Source: Lycocorax pyrrhopterus obiensis (Eukaryota > Chordata > Aves > Passeriformes > Paradisaeidae). Taken from it: a stretch of DNA of 64,000 nucleotides. Position 1 is the stretch's first letter. Every line of letters begins with the position of its first letter. The stretch is taken from positions 10,707,168 through 10,771,167 of the forward strand of contig JACSVZ010000016.1 in assembly GCA_014706295.1 (NCBI GenBank), given 5' to 3'. Of this stretch, positions 42,901-52,257 are shown one piece after another. The notes below the pieces were generated by a model. That model was not told the DNA's origin. It ran no database searches and saw only the letters and a list, made by a program, of their open reading frames with translations. The position numbers were made by a program, and so were the translations under genes.

Positions 42901-45900
42901 GCATCTTTTCCTTCACACATTTAGCGGACAACATAAAAATCAGATCACACCCTAAGTCTCCTCAAATTCACCTTTCTCATCAGTGCTGGAGCCTGATTTC
43001 TACTGCAGAATGAAAGAACATTTCTGCACCACATATACACTGAAACACTCAACTCCTACAGCACTCCATATCCTACTGCTGATTATACCAAGATTTCTCA
43101 TCTTGTTTTCTTTTCTGCTTACAATTACAGGCAAAGGCACAGTTTTAAAAACATTTAAATATACATATCTACATGACAATTTAACTGAAAATTGAGACTA
43201 AGTACACCCCGCAAAACAGCACTTTGTATGAGGTACTAGACAGGTGTTTGCTGTTTACCTTCTGGGCACTGACAGCTGAATCCATTGATGTGGGATGAGC
43301 AGGTACCTCCATTCTGGCATGGCTGCTGGATGCAATGATCAATCTCTGACTGGCACAGCTCTCCAGTGTAACCTACAAAACAGCTCACAATATTCAGAAG
43401 ATGGAGCAAAAACGAGGGTTTACCACTAAATGTATTGCTCGGCCATCCAAATAGTACCATTTCTTTTCTTGAATAAAACCAATATAAGCAACAGAATCCA
43501 GGACAGTCTTCTAATTTCTTATAAAATGAGATTTCTAATTAAAACGTATACTTCACTGGAGAAACATTAAAAAATAGCAGAATTCTAGAGACTACAGCAA
43601 TTGTATTTTACCAACAGCAATATTCTGACACGACTAGTGCATTGGGGATAGGTGCTGGGTCCTCATCCGTACCCATACAACCAAAAAAATAATCTCATTT
43701 TGGAATGGTTTTCAAATGCACCTTGAATCTCAAGTCAATAATCTCTAGCAAGGCTTTAAACAGAACTTGACACTAATGAATTATTTGTGCATATGCTGAA
43801 TGACTGTCATTTGCTCCTACTTCTGGGCTTCAAAAAGAGTGTTTATTTTAAGTGGGAGCTGTGAAGAACTGCTCAGCACAGTTGCAAAGTCTTCCAAATA
43901 AGCTTCTATAAGTTCACAAGCTACAGATTGTGTGTACTGTACCATTTGACCACAAGTTTGCTTTGTTCCATATGTCTGATGTCTGTAACATATCCCCAAA
44001 AAATGAACAAACTTAAAAGACAATCTAAATTATTCTACACTCCACACTTAAATTTCCTAACAAATATCACACATTCCCCTTTTCAAATTTTTATTTACCT
44101 TCAAGAAAATATCTTGGATGCATGACCAAAGAAAAAACTACATGCTACACACAGACACATCTTATTTTTTTACATGGAACCCTACAAAAAATTATAAATA
44201 TCTTCCATAATGAGCATGTTTAACTGAAGGGCTGATGTTAAAGACTAGTAAGCTGTGACCAGATGAACACTGCTATGAACAGGTATAGATGACAAAGACC
44301 CCAAGGTGAGACAGAGGACTCTGATGCAGGGGAGAAAAAGGAAAAAGAAGGGGGGAAAAAAAACCCCAAATCAAACAATAGGGGGGGGAACCCTCATGGT
44401 TTTATTAAATAATCATTTTTAATGCAATCAAAATTAAATTTTGCATGTCTTTTGGGCAGAGTAATACCCACACCTATTTAAATTTATGATGTCACCATAA
44501 AATGGCTGTCAACACAGATTATTAGAGTTGCTACAGCACTACCACAGAAAAGCATCTATAAGGCTTTCTGTGTACCTTCCTCTTGTATATGCTATAGAGA
44601 GCTAAATTATAAAACTATTCTCTGCAATGCAAAACCTGGAAAAAGAAACTGCTGTCTATTGTAAAGTGATTCCATGAAATCACCTAAACTGGAGGGAAAA
44701 AATGAGGTTTAAAGCCAGAAATGTGGTCTCATATGGCAGGTCCTCTTGACTGTGTTGAAGCACTTGGAGGGAGGGATGTCAGCTTCACTCTGGAAAACTA
44801 GTGATTTTCTGTAATTCTAACTGGTCTCAAATTCACATAAATTGTACAAAACCAACAATGAAGTATTACAGAAAACTGCATCCACATCTATAGGCTTCAC
44901 AGCTTTTCTAGGTCTCACCGTCAGCTGATTATTTTTATGAACTGTAACACAGTATTGAATATGGTTAACTCATTTAAACATTCTTCCATCTTTGAACTGT
45001 TACCAAGCTTGTGAAGGTCCAAAATTACCCTGGAATTCAACATGTATCCAAAACAATGTGACATGAAGGCAGAAATGATAGTGCTGCTCTGTATCTTGCT
45101 ACAAGAATTGGACGTCCTGCAATTGTCATTCCAGCTTTCAGGAAAACTCATCAGAGACAATATCTTATGACAGATTTAAAAATATAAATATGTCCTAACT
45201 TGTTACCACCTATAGTGCATGTTTTGTCAATCTGAAAGAGAATATGATTCAGGAATAGCATCCCAAATATGTTGCAGGGACTAGAAATGCAGAGGTACTA
45301 AACAATCACCACAGAAGGGGGGAAAAACCCAGGTTTTTGGTGAGACATACATTAAGCATCATTACACCTCTGCATTTTGTGCTGATATTTAACTTCATAA
45401 CACTTCCTTCTATCAGAATTTGGGAAACATGATCATATTCATATACAAATGTTTATGAAACTTGCATATGGAGACATATAAGATAATTAAACTCTTATCT
45501 ACAATTTTCTTTAATATTTTCCATATTAAATGAATATTTTTTAGAAATTCAAAGTTTAATGAAAACAGTTTTCCTGACTGGTTTTTAGTGTGTGGACACA
45601 AATTTTGGTGGATAAAAGAATTATGGATAGAAACACAAACCACTGAAGGTTAACAATGATTGAGCCATTTGAACATTAGACATTTGATATTAAAAAAAAT
45701 TAAGAATTATTTACAAAAAACAAAAAGTTAAACCTAAGCTTACGCGTGGTGGTCACAGAACACTTCTGAAAAAAAAAGAAACTATAAAGAAAAAGCTGAT
45801 GTAAACTAAATTTTGCTCCTGTGTTTTTTAGTAGGTAAAGTTCCATTAGTTATGATTAATTCCCTCATGAGGTTAAGGTTCAGATGTGTGCTTTCAATGG

Positions 45901-48900
45901 CATTTTTCACCGATAAAGAACCATCCACTGCCCTCATGCTGTTGTTGCATTTTCTGTCTGTGCTGGTATATGAAGTTGCACAGTTCACTGCTCGGCAAAA
46001 AGATATGCATCGAATGTCAAGCAAAGCTGCATTATTCAAGGCATATTTCAAAACCTACCAGGCAGGCAGCTGCAGGTGAAATTGTTCCTGTCGTGTTTCT
46101 GTGCTACATCAGTGCAGGTTGCATTGTTCTGGCAAGGTTGGCTCTGACAGGCATCAAATTCTTCACACAGGGAACCCTTATATGCATCTTCACACTCACA
46201 AAAAAATGCTGCCTAAAAAGAAACAGGATATGTACTTCACAATAAATTTTCAAAGATGATGCTTTCATTTAACACACTCCTCAACAAAGAGGGTTTGGTT
46301 TTCCTGTTCATACAAACAGTAGTTGCCATCACATCAATACATCAACCGAACAAAGTTACTCTTTGAAATACTAAACCCGCACCAATTCTTCAGGTCAAAT
46401 TTTTAATGATGTTGGGTCATTTCATCTCGACAAGGAGGCTGGGATCAGATCCGTAATATCTAAATCATTATGAATTTTTCTTCCATTCCAGAAATTAGAC
46501 TTATAGGCAGAAGTAACTGTCAGAATCACTAACGTGCAGATTCACTGCAACAAAATCCTCCTACAAATGTGCACGCTTTACATGACGGGCTCCCAGAGGC
46601 TCACTTCAGTGGTGCTTCAGCAGTAACATCCCCTTCCAATTCTGTTAAAATATGTCTTCTTCTGAATGTATTCACTACCTTTTCCAAACTTTGCTGCTTA
46701 ATAAAAATCAAGACCACTACACCTGTTAAAGGTTTAAAGTACCTACAGGAGGCATGATATGGCACATTTTTGTTGGAAATAAAATAATTAAAATCAGATT
46801 TAAAAAATCTTTAGGTCACTAAGATTGTCAAGGAAATCTCCAAGAAAAGAAGCAAGGAAGGCTCTCTCATCTGTAGTATGCATTGAGATTACATCTGAAT
46901 CTTTGTTCATTAAACACTAGATGGCAACATCACTCACTCTCATCTGTTTGAAAGCCGGACCTTTAGTGCTGGAAAGCAGCTGTCCCATGCACAAACATTG
47001 GAATGCAAAGTGCAGAACACGCATGGAACTAGAAACAAAGAGATGGGGGCTCCTATTTTTACTTGGTTTTGCTTCATACGAATAAACAGCTGTGACTTAA
47101 GTAGAAAATAATCATCTTCACATAAATAAAAAACTTCATTCAGTAAACTCCAGATTTCACTCTTCCTTACAAATATCACACTGGTAGAGTTATACAAGAA
47201 TAAATATGATACATCTTCAAAACTCAAAATGATGAGTATGTTATTTATCAGGAGTGCCAGAAGCCCTTCTTAAATGTACGGTGTACACATGTTCTGGAAT
47301 TCACCCAAGCCTCTTCACAAAAGAGCTCTGAATGTCTCACACATCACCAGTGACAGGTTTCCAAACAAGGCTGTAGTTCAACAGAAAGGAAAGACAGGCA
47401 AGCAAAATAGAGTCAAAATTATTATACTTGCATAGCACAGTAGCTCTCTTTAAAGATAATCCACATGAGCTGTCTACAGAGACACAAGCAGCATGGCTCT
47501 GCCTGCACTAAAAGCTCATCATTACAAAGTAGGTATTAATACATTTAAACAATGCAACAGTCATTGCTTCAACAATAATGATGAAATAGGAAGTTAAAAA
47601 AGACTCAGATAATATATCTCTCTAAGAGTTTGATATAGGGATCAATTTACCATAAAGAGTAGTTAACAAAATGGGTTTTGAAAGCCACAAAGGAAAAGCA
47701 TTGTACCACTTCAACCCGAAATGTCTAATGACAGATAACAGTTCTGAGATGCTGACAAGTTATTTTATGGAGAAGATTAGGTTATCATCACTTACCCCAA
47801 CTGACACTATTTTTTTTTCCTGAATAGATAACATGTACTGGTATATTTGAGGAAAACAGAGTCAAGAAGCAGCTCCACACTGCCACAATGCTAGAATTAA
47901 TGTCACTTAGAACTCCAAAATGATCTACTACCAATCAAGAGATCATCTGTGTATTTTACTTAAGTGCAAATATATCAAATGATTTTGGGTGGCAATAAAA
48001 TAAATTTTAAAAATAATTTGCTATAATCCAACCTGTACCGTATTATGTAGTTGGAATATACCTTTTTGCTATTCTAATTAAGCAGAGTAATAAATACTTT
48101 TCTTACTATAGCAAAGAAGCTGTTAAGATGACTAGAACAAAAGTAGTGTCTACTCTTTCTTACTGAGAAAGACTTTCAGTATTTAGCACAACTCACAGTG
48201 AGTTACTATGATATTTGAGAAAAATGTTGTATGATAATTACGTACTTCGGAGCATACTGCACTTAGGAAAATAAGTCCATATGCAGGACAGCATACCTTC
48301 AGGTATACATGAGGGGTTTTATAATCTGCCTTTTTACAGATTATTATCAAATGGATCTATTCCAAAGCTTCCAGCCCACAGAGAAGACATGGAAACCATT
48401 GCTATTCAATTCAATATATTATTTCTCAGTGCAGGCAGAGGCCAGATATTTTTGTGCAAATCTCACGTGTTCTAAATCTAGCACTAAAAATTCATATTTA
48501 CACAGTCAGATCATCCGTATTTTACATCGGAAAGCCGAAGTTATAGAACAGAGAAATCTGTGAGAGAAACAACCCCTCATGTAAGCAAAATTGTGGCACT
48601 CACAATCAATGGATGGCCCAAGTTCACGTCAAATTGTTACATGAAATCAGAAATTCACACCAGACAAATCTCTCCGCTTTGGGTTAACAGCAAAACTTTT
48701 CTCTTCCATCAACTGCTAACTGTTTTGAGGACAACTCATGCTGGTGTAAAGCTGAGTGCACGAATGTGAGAGTGATATTTCTATTGTGATGATGCCAAGA
48801 CCAGTGTTACACTTCTGACACATTCCTGCTTCCCTTGTGGACAAGTGGCAAGCATGGCAGCAGAACAGGTACAAAGTCCATACAAAGGAAGGAAAAGGCA

Positions 48901-51900
48901 TCACTTGGGCTCAGCATCACCTCACTTCACAGAACTTCACTCAAAGTGATGAATTTTATGTTCCTTTCAAAAGCAACAAGAACTGAAAACAAAACTTTGC
49001 ATTATTTGCTTTTCATAACCACACTCTATAAAAAGCATCTAGCTGAACAGAATTCAAGTTATATATTACCGAGGCCAAGATTCCCAGGTTAGACCAGAAT
49101 TCATTTTTTTATAGTTATATGCACTCTGTACATAACAGTGTGCCCCTGTGCTTATATCACTGCAGATTGTTAATTACATTCAAATTTCCCATTAAGCAGA
49201 TGTGTTCCTACATTCTTTTACATTCTACTAGATTTGAAATAAAACTATGAAGTACATAAAACCCCAAAGACAACCATTAATCTTCTTGGCACTGGAAGCA
49301 ATGACTACAGCCAGCAGAGCTCTGAGCTTGCTCATGGCATTAGGCCTTTTATTCATTCTTCTAAGAAGTTGCGTCCTGCAAGACTAGATTGTGCAAAACA
49401 GAATGAATTATGAATAAAAACAAACAGCAAATCACAAAGGGCACATTTTAAATTTAAAGAAAATTAAAGTTTATGTTCTGCAAAAAGTGTGTCGTGGGAA
49501 ACAGACTCAATGGTTGTCAGGCATGCAATTTTGGCAGCTGCATGCTCCATCGTTAGGGAAATCATTAAGATATTTTAGGGCACATCTCACATAATTTGAG
49601 TTAAACAATGGCAAAAACATTCTACTTAATGGAATATGCACCTTCTATTTTTATCTTATGCTGGGCATGAAACAGTTTCCTGTCTGGAGTTCTCTGATGC
49701 ACCTAATAGGCTAAAGGGCAAGGAAAGCTCACGGATTTAAAAACACAGTACAGACAAAAAGACAACATGGCATTTTGATTCCCCCTGGAGTAGGAGGCTG
49801 GATATAAATGATCCACATTTTGGTTGCTGTATTTGATGTTCCAGCAAGCTACCCCAGCGCAGCAGGCTATCTAGCACAGGTTTGATGGCATTTGAGAGGA
49901 TCACTGGGAGCATCCCTCATTTGTTCAAGTTCTAGAAAATTCAGGAGCAGTTTGAAACAGCAAAAATAGAAGAAATTGCATTTCTGAAGTTAAAATTTTA
50001 TTTGGAGATAGATAAATATATTTTAACCATCATATAAATATATTTATATTAATTTTTATATATTATTTTATATTTAGACATACTGAGGATCCTGCTAATT
50101 CCAGATCTCTGACTGCCATTAATTGATAGATACTCTTCAGAAGTGGATTTGGACATGGTTTCTGTGTCCCACAGCTTCAGCCACAGGGTCTTGGTCAGCT
50201 ACAGCCTAGTACATGTTACACCACAAACACTGCCTTAATAAATTTTCCTGTTATTAGGTTCAGAGAAAGAATAGTGGAAAGATATGAACAGGCCTAGATT
50301 TTTCTGTTCACTTGCCAGGGAAAACAACAGACTGCATGTGCACAAGGCAGGGCTCTTTCACCATTAACTGTTCTAGTTTTAACATATAAAGCTTCCAATG
50401 TCAAGATTACAGGTGGGAACATACAGATACTGGTTTACCTTTTTTTTTGAGTTAGGTAATTGCTTCTCTTTCTTGCTGTGAAGCCAATCTGTCTGTCTTT
50501 TTTTAAAGACAATTTTACTTTATTTGCCACATCTTAAAACATTAATAACACATGGATAATTATTAGAGGCCATACATGCCTTTCCCTTAATAAAGAAAAG
50601 CATTAATTCTTCTGCATAGATACAGGAAGCAATTTATTTTTATTGTGTAACATGACATGCAACAAGAGAAAGAAATTAGAGTCATAAAATTGGACAAACA
50701 ACATGAAAATATACAAAATAAGGCAATCTATCAAAAGCTTTACCTCTCCAATTGACAAAAACTGGAAAAAGACAATATTTTTATATGCTGTTATACATAG
50801 GAAACTTGAACATATTATTTACGTAAGTCAAATTCAAAATACTGAATTTATAAAATAAAAATTATAGATACAGTAAAGTACAAAAATAAACTGGACTAGG
50901 AAATAGAACACTATATCCGAATGAATAATTTATTTGGATACCAGCCAGCTGGTATAGTAAAGTAGCATTAATTTCTAAATTCTTCTTGCAATAATTATGT
51001 TCACACATTACCTCAAGCATTTTATAAAATTCATTTTTGAGAAATAAAACAGATAATTATTCCAGATGTTAGCACTGCCATGTATGTATAGATTACTGTG
51101 GCACTGTAATTATTGTTGTTACAATCCAAAACACCATTTTTCTATTAAACATGCTTATTGAGAATTTAAATCAGGAAATGGTAGCAGATGAACTAAAAGT
51201 GAATTCACTCAATATGCCAAATTTTTTGTGCTCACAGTAGGCTCACAGCTGTTAATATTTACTCAACAGTTACTACTGCTTTTATCTCCCAAATGAATAT
51301 TAATAAAACCAAAGATTAAATATGCATATTTGTGCTGTAAATGACTTTTAATCCATGAAATAAAAAATAACATGTATAGAAGGTAACAGAGTGTACAGCA
51401 TCTAAATCCCAAAAGCCCAGTCTGGTTTTGTAAAAGCAGAATACAGACTGCAAAATTGACAGATTTGGTTCTTATTTTCTTATGTTGCTAGATCACACAA
51501 AATCCCCAGTGTGCAGTGGAATTGCCATCGTAATCCCTCAATGTAGAATTATGTAAAGGACAAAGCTGTACAGGAAAACTTGCAACCACTACCAAATCAC
51601 TCCATTCTGTTTCTTCTCATAATTATGGTCAGGTAATTCCATTGCAGTGGTCAGTCTATTCTGAGTGAGCAATTATTAAGAGGAAGAAGTACTAGATTAA
51701 AGCAGACCTAAAACCTAAGACAAGGTTGAAAACTTAACAAATCTGAGCACATTGTCTGGAGATTGGAGATCCCAAGTGCCCACGCCGTGGTCCTCTTTTA
51801 AAGAAACTTCCTTCTACAGTGACAGTAAGATGCAGTACAAATTCCTTTATACCTGATTTGAGCAATTGTTTTTATTGCCAGGGCAGGGTGTGAAGCTTTG

Positions 51901-52257
51901 CATCTTGTATCTGTTATTTTCTTACTTCAAGTGCTTGATTTTCGGGTATAGCAGATAGATATTGTTGTTATTTAGTAACATCTGTGAGCTTTCGAAGCCT
52001 GTTACACAGCTGCAAGGTATGCACACACCAAGGACCAAGTACAACTTGCCCTGTGTTTAAATTATCATGGAATTGCCACATTACAGGAATGTCTTGAAAA
52101 GCTGACCTTACCTCATCTGGCTTGGTGATGCATTTCCCTTTCCCTGAGCATGGGAAGTTGTCTGAATGGCTTCCCACAGGCATGCAGGTACTCACTTTCA
52201 CCACCACAGTCAAGCGTAGAGCCACAATGCACTTGGTAACTGAATCGTTCAAAAAAC
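12812..52257 (-). CDS. DNER: DNER, Delta/Notch-like EGF repeat receptor (nine 3' exons; 5' end outside window)
   Basis: This is a single-pass neuronal membrane protein of the EGF-repeat class, known in vertebrates as a Notch ligand involved in neuron-glia signalling and as a dendritically sorted protein. Joining nine minus-strand exons gives about 455 in-frame residues: a beta-rich stretch (NDSVTK...VALRLT), eight six-cysteine EGF-like domains, a transmembrane helix ([20 protein letters not shown]), and a cytoplasmic tail ending [12 protein letters not shown]. The tail and EGF order match vertebrate DNER as I recall it; human DNER is about 737 residues, so roughly 280 N-terminal residues (signal peptide, EGF 1-2, linker) lie beyond base 64000. 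Every junction preserves phase. Seven introns are GT-AG and one is GC-AG. Tyrosine motifs in the tail (YEEF, YEDY) fit the known tyrosine-based sorting of DNER. The identification is firm; the upstream exons and promoter cannot be seen. Confidence 0.97.
13907..13934. repeat. Perfect inverted repeat with CpG-containing arms
   Basis: AGCAACGT at 13907-13914 and ACGTTGCT at 13927-13934 are exact reverse complements around a 12-base loop (AGCTGCTCGACC). Three CpG in 28 bases stand out against a CpG-poor intron. Confidence 0.6.
17094..17155. repeat. A-rich low-complexity tract
   Basis: Two purine-only stretches (A10 or longer with interspersed G) flank a short mixed segment. It is simple sequence with no sign of a retroposed body attached. 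Confidence 0.75.
18024..18270 (-). CDS. DNER: DNER exon: juxtamembrane stalk, transmembrane helix, proximal cytoplasmic tail
   Basis: Acceptor ttcttggcag and donor GCCAG|gtgtgt bound a 247 bp exon, entered at phase 1 and left at phase 2. It encodes a short stalk ([18 protein letters not shown]), one hydrophobic helix of about 23 residues beginning [10 protein letters not shown], and a stop-transfer stretch containing CRISRIEY. The tail continues [12 protein letters not shown] to SIRHAR. YEEF fits the YXX-hydrophobic sorting signal. Reading through the donor would add only CVLRMGVS before a stop. Confidence 0.97.
18271..23514 (-). other. DNER: DNER intron (5.2 kb)
   Basis: GT-AG intron (gtaagt...ttggcag), phase 1, between the EGF 10 exon and the transmembrane exon. 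AT-rich. Open frames inside are short and unremarkable; I see no exon, repeat family or RNA gene. Confidence 0.85.
23515..23646 (-). CDS. DNER: DNER exon: end of EGF 9 and EGF 10
   Basis: Acceptor ctatgtaag and donor AATAC|gtaagt bound a 132 bp phase 1-1 exon. It encodes [48 protein letters not shown] 10 is the membrane-proximal EGF. It has a calcium-binding type signature (DVNDC followed by CIDQ and GGY), plus O-glucose (CDSNPC) and O-fucose (CHHAGTC) motifs. The split last codon joins the next exon to give histidine. Confidence 0.97.
23647..24707 (-). other. DNER: DNER GC-AG intron (1.06 kb)
   Basis: The shortest intron in the window. The donor is CAG|gcaagt and the acceptor tatgtaag. Near its 3' end (23656-23682) is an AAAAC pentanucleotide run on the plus strand. 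That places a GTTTT-type tract just upstream of the acceptor on the transcript, where it may serve as the pyrimidine-rich tract. Confidence 0.85.
23656..23682. repeat. Short (AAAAC)n microsatellite
   Basis: About five tandem copies of an AAAAC unit on the plus strand, within 40 bases of the DNER splice acceptor at 23647-23648. Confidence 0.8.
24708..24821 (-). CDS. DNER: DNER exon: end of EGF 8 and most of EGF 9, with GC donor
   Basis: Acceptor tccttttacag precedes a 114 bp phase 1-1 exon encoding [36 protein letters not shown]. The O-fucose motif CQNGGTC and the NAT sequon are present; there is no O-glucose serine. The donor reads GCAG|gcaagtg, the usual GC-AG consensus rather than GT. The nearest GT, six bases further on, would put TGA in frame after joining to the next exon, so the GC donor is the only local site that keeps the protein. 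Confidence 0.95.
24822..27060 (-). other. DNER: DNER intron (2.2 kb)
   Basis: GT-AG intron (gtaggc...ttttacag), phase 1. The first 188 bases after the donor continue the coding frame without a stop. A GC-richer block at 25580-25800 gives overlapping frames of 72 to 102 codons on both strands that I do not regard as coding. A TA/CA-rich simple stretch sits at 25515-25555. Confidence 0.85.
27061..27183 (-). CDS. DNER: DNER exon: end of EGF 7 and most of EGF 8
   Basis: Acceptor gtgatttag and donor CGAAG|gtaggc bound a 123 bp phase 1-1 exon. It encodes [14 protein letters not shown], then [26 protein letters not shown] 8 has both the O-glucose (CLSAPC) and O-fucose (CQNGATC) motifs. The frame stays open for about 61 codons past the donor into the intron (26873-27060); see the separate finding. 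Confidence 0.96.
27184..34483 (-). other. DNER: DNER intron (7.3 kb)
   Basis: GT-AG intron (gtttgt...gatttag), phase 1. A GC-richer block at 28750-28960 is open in all three plus frames but not recognisably coding. An A12 run lies at 31793-31804, and a juxtaposed acceptor/donor motif on the minus strand at 31121-31140. Nothing else can be supported. Confidence 0.85.
34484..34708 (-). CDS. DNER: DNER exon: end of EGF 5, all of EGF 6, most of EGF 7
   Basis: Acceptor tttcttttag and donor CCCTG|gtttgt bound a 225 bp phase 1-1 exon, the only one here spanning more than one full EGF unit. It encodes FLGTTC, EGF 6 ([29 protein letters not shown]), and EGF 7 ([13 protein letters not shown] to YRCLCIPG). 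EGF 6 has O-glucose and O-fucose motifs and an NGT sequon. EGF 7 has a short C2-C3 loop (CAHGIC) and neither motif. An intron that once separated EGF 6 from EGF 7 was probably lost; human DNER appears to have the same fused pair. Confidence 0.96.
34709..43258 (-). other. DNER: DNER intron (8.5 kb)
   Basis: GT-AG intron (gtaaac...tcttttag), phase 1. T12 and A12 runs are at 35458-35469 and 35862-35873. A GC-rich islet is at 41540-42060. The rest is AT-rich with very few open frames above 60 codons and no recognisable exon. Confidence 0.85.
41540..42060. other. Intronic GC-rich islet
   Basis: About 520 bases of high GC in an AT-rich intron, with roughly 22 CpG by hand count, most dense around 41795-41830. 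My estimate of the CpG ratio is below the usual CpG-island cut-off. Both strands are open: 166 codons plus (41579-42079), 166 codons minus (41533-42033) and 144 codons minus (41666-42100). The translations are Ala, Pro, Gly and Ser rich with no recognisable domain, as expected of GC-rich non-coding DNA. It may be an enhancer, an alternative promoter or a patch of biased gene conversion. Confidence 0.6.
43259..43372 (-). CDS. DNER: DNER exon: end of EGF 4 and most of EGF 5
   Basis: Acceptor gttttgtag and donor AGAAG|gtaaac bound a 114 bp phase 1-1 exon. It encodes GYTGELC (cysteine 6 of EGF 4), then EGF 5 from DHCIQQPC through FSCQCPEG. The O-fucose motif CQNGGTC is present; the O-glucose serine is absent (CIQQPC). 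The exon boundary falls in the glycine codon between cysteines 5 and 6, like the other EGF exons of this gene. Confidence 0.96.
43373..46058 (-). other. DNER: DNER intron (2.7 kb)
   Basis: GT-AG intron (gtaggt...ttttgtag), phase 1. A purine tract with G-runs lies at 44335-44390. The stretch 45806-46079, next to the donor, is open on both strands but has no similarity I recognise. Confidence 0.85.
44335..44390. repeat. Purine-rich tract with G6 and G8 runs
   Basis: A and G runs (G6 near 44350, A8, C4, then G8 at 44381-44388) make a low-complexity stretch on the non-template strand of DNER. Confidence 0.65.
46059..46212 (-). CDS. DNER: DNER exon: second half of EGF 3 and most of EGF 4
   Basis: Acceptor ttctttttag and donor CCTG|gtaggt bound a 154 bp exon that starts at phase 0 and ends at phase 1. 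It encodes [16 protein letters not shown] (cysteines 4-6 of EGF 3), then EGF 4 from DACQSQPC through [12 protein letters not shown] 4 has both the O-glucose motif (CQSQPC) and the O-fucose motif (CQNNATC). NAT and NFT sequons are present. Together with the 146 bp exon upstream it totals 300 bp, so losing either one alone would break the frame but losing both would not. Confidence 0.96.
46213..52111 (-). other. DNER: DNER intron (5.9 kb)
   Basis: GT-AG intron (gtaagg...tctttttag), phase 0, inside EGF 3. Strongly AT-rich, with an 18-base perfect AT palindrome at 50032-50049. I see no exon or repeat family. Confidence 0.85.
50032..50049. repeat. 18-base AT palindrome
   Basis: ATATAAATA followed by TATTTATAT is self-complementary, in an A+T-only neighbourhood where such palindromes arise easily. 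Confidence 0.7.
52112..52257 (-). CDS. DNER: DNER exon: end of N-terminal region and first half of EGF 3
   Basis: Acceptor cttttttaaag precedes the exon and donor GAG|gtaagg follows it. The length is 146 bp; it begins with two bases completing a glycine codon (phase 1) and ends at phase 0. It encodes [10 protein letters not shown], then [14 protein letters not shown], then cysteines 1-3 of EGF 3 (STC, FPC, GKC), ending KPDE. In human DNER this is about the fifth of 13 exons, from memory. The NDS sequon could be N-glycosylated. The Cys codon at 52229-52231 is a Ser in the human protein as I recall it, which would leave an extra cysteine upstream of EGF 3. Confidence 0.95.

Noticed and set aside
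45806..46079. Open frames of 81 and 88 codons on both strands beside a DNER exon
   Set aside because: The minus frame is not continuous with the exon, which meets TGA a few codons past its donor, and neither product is recognisable.
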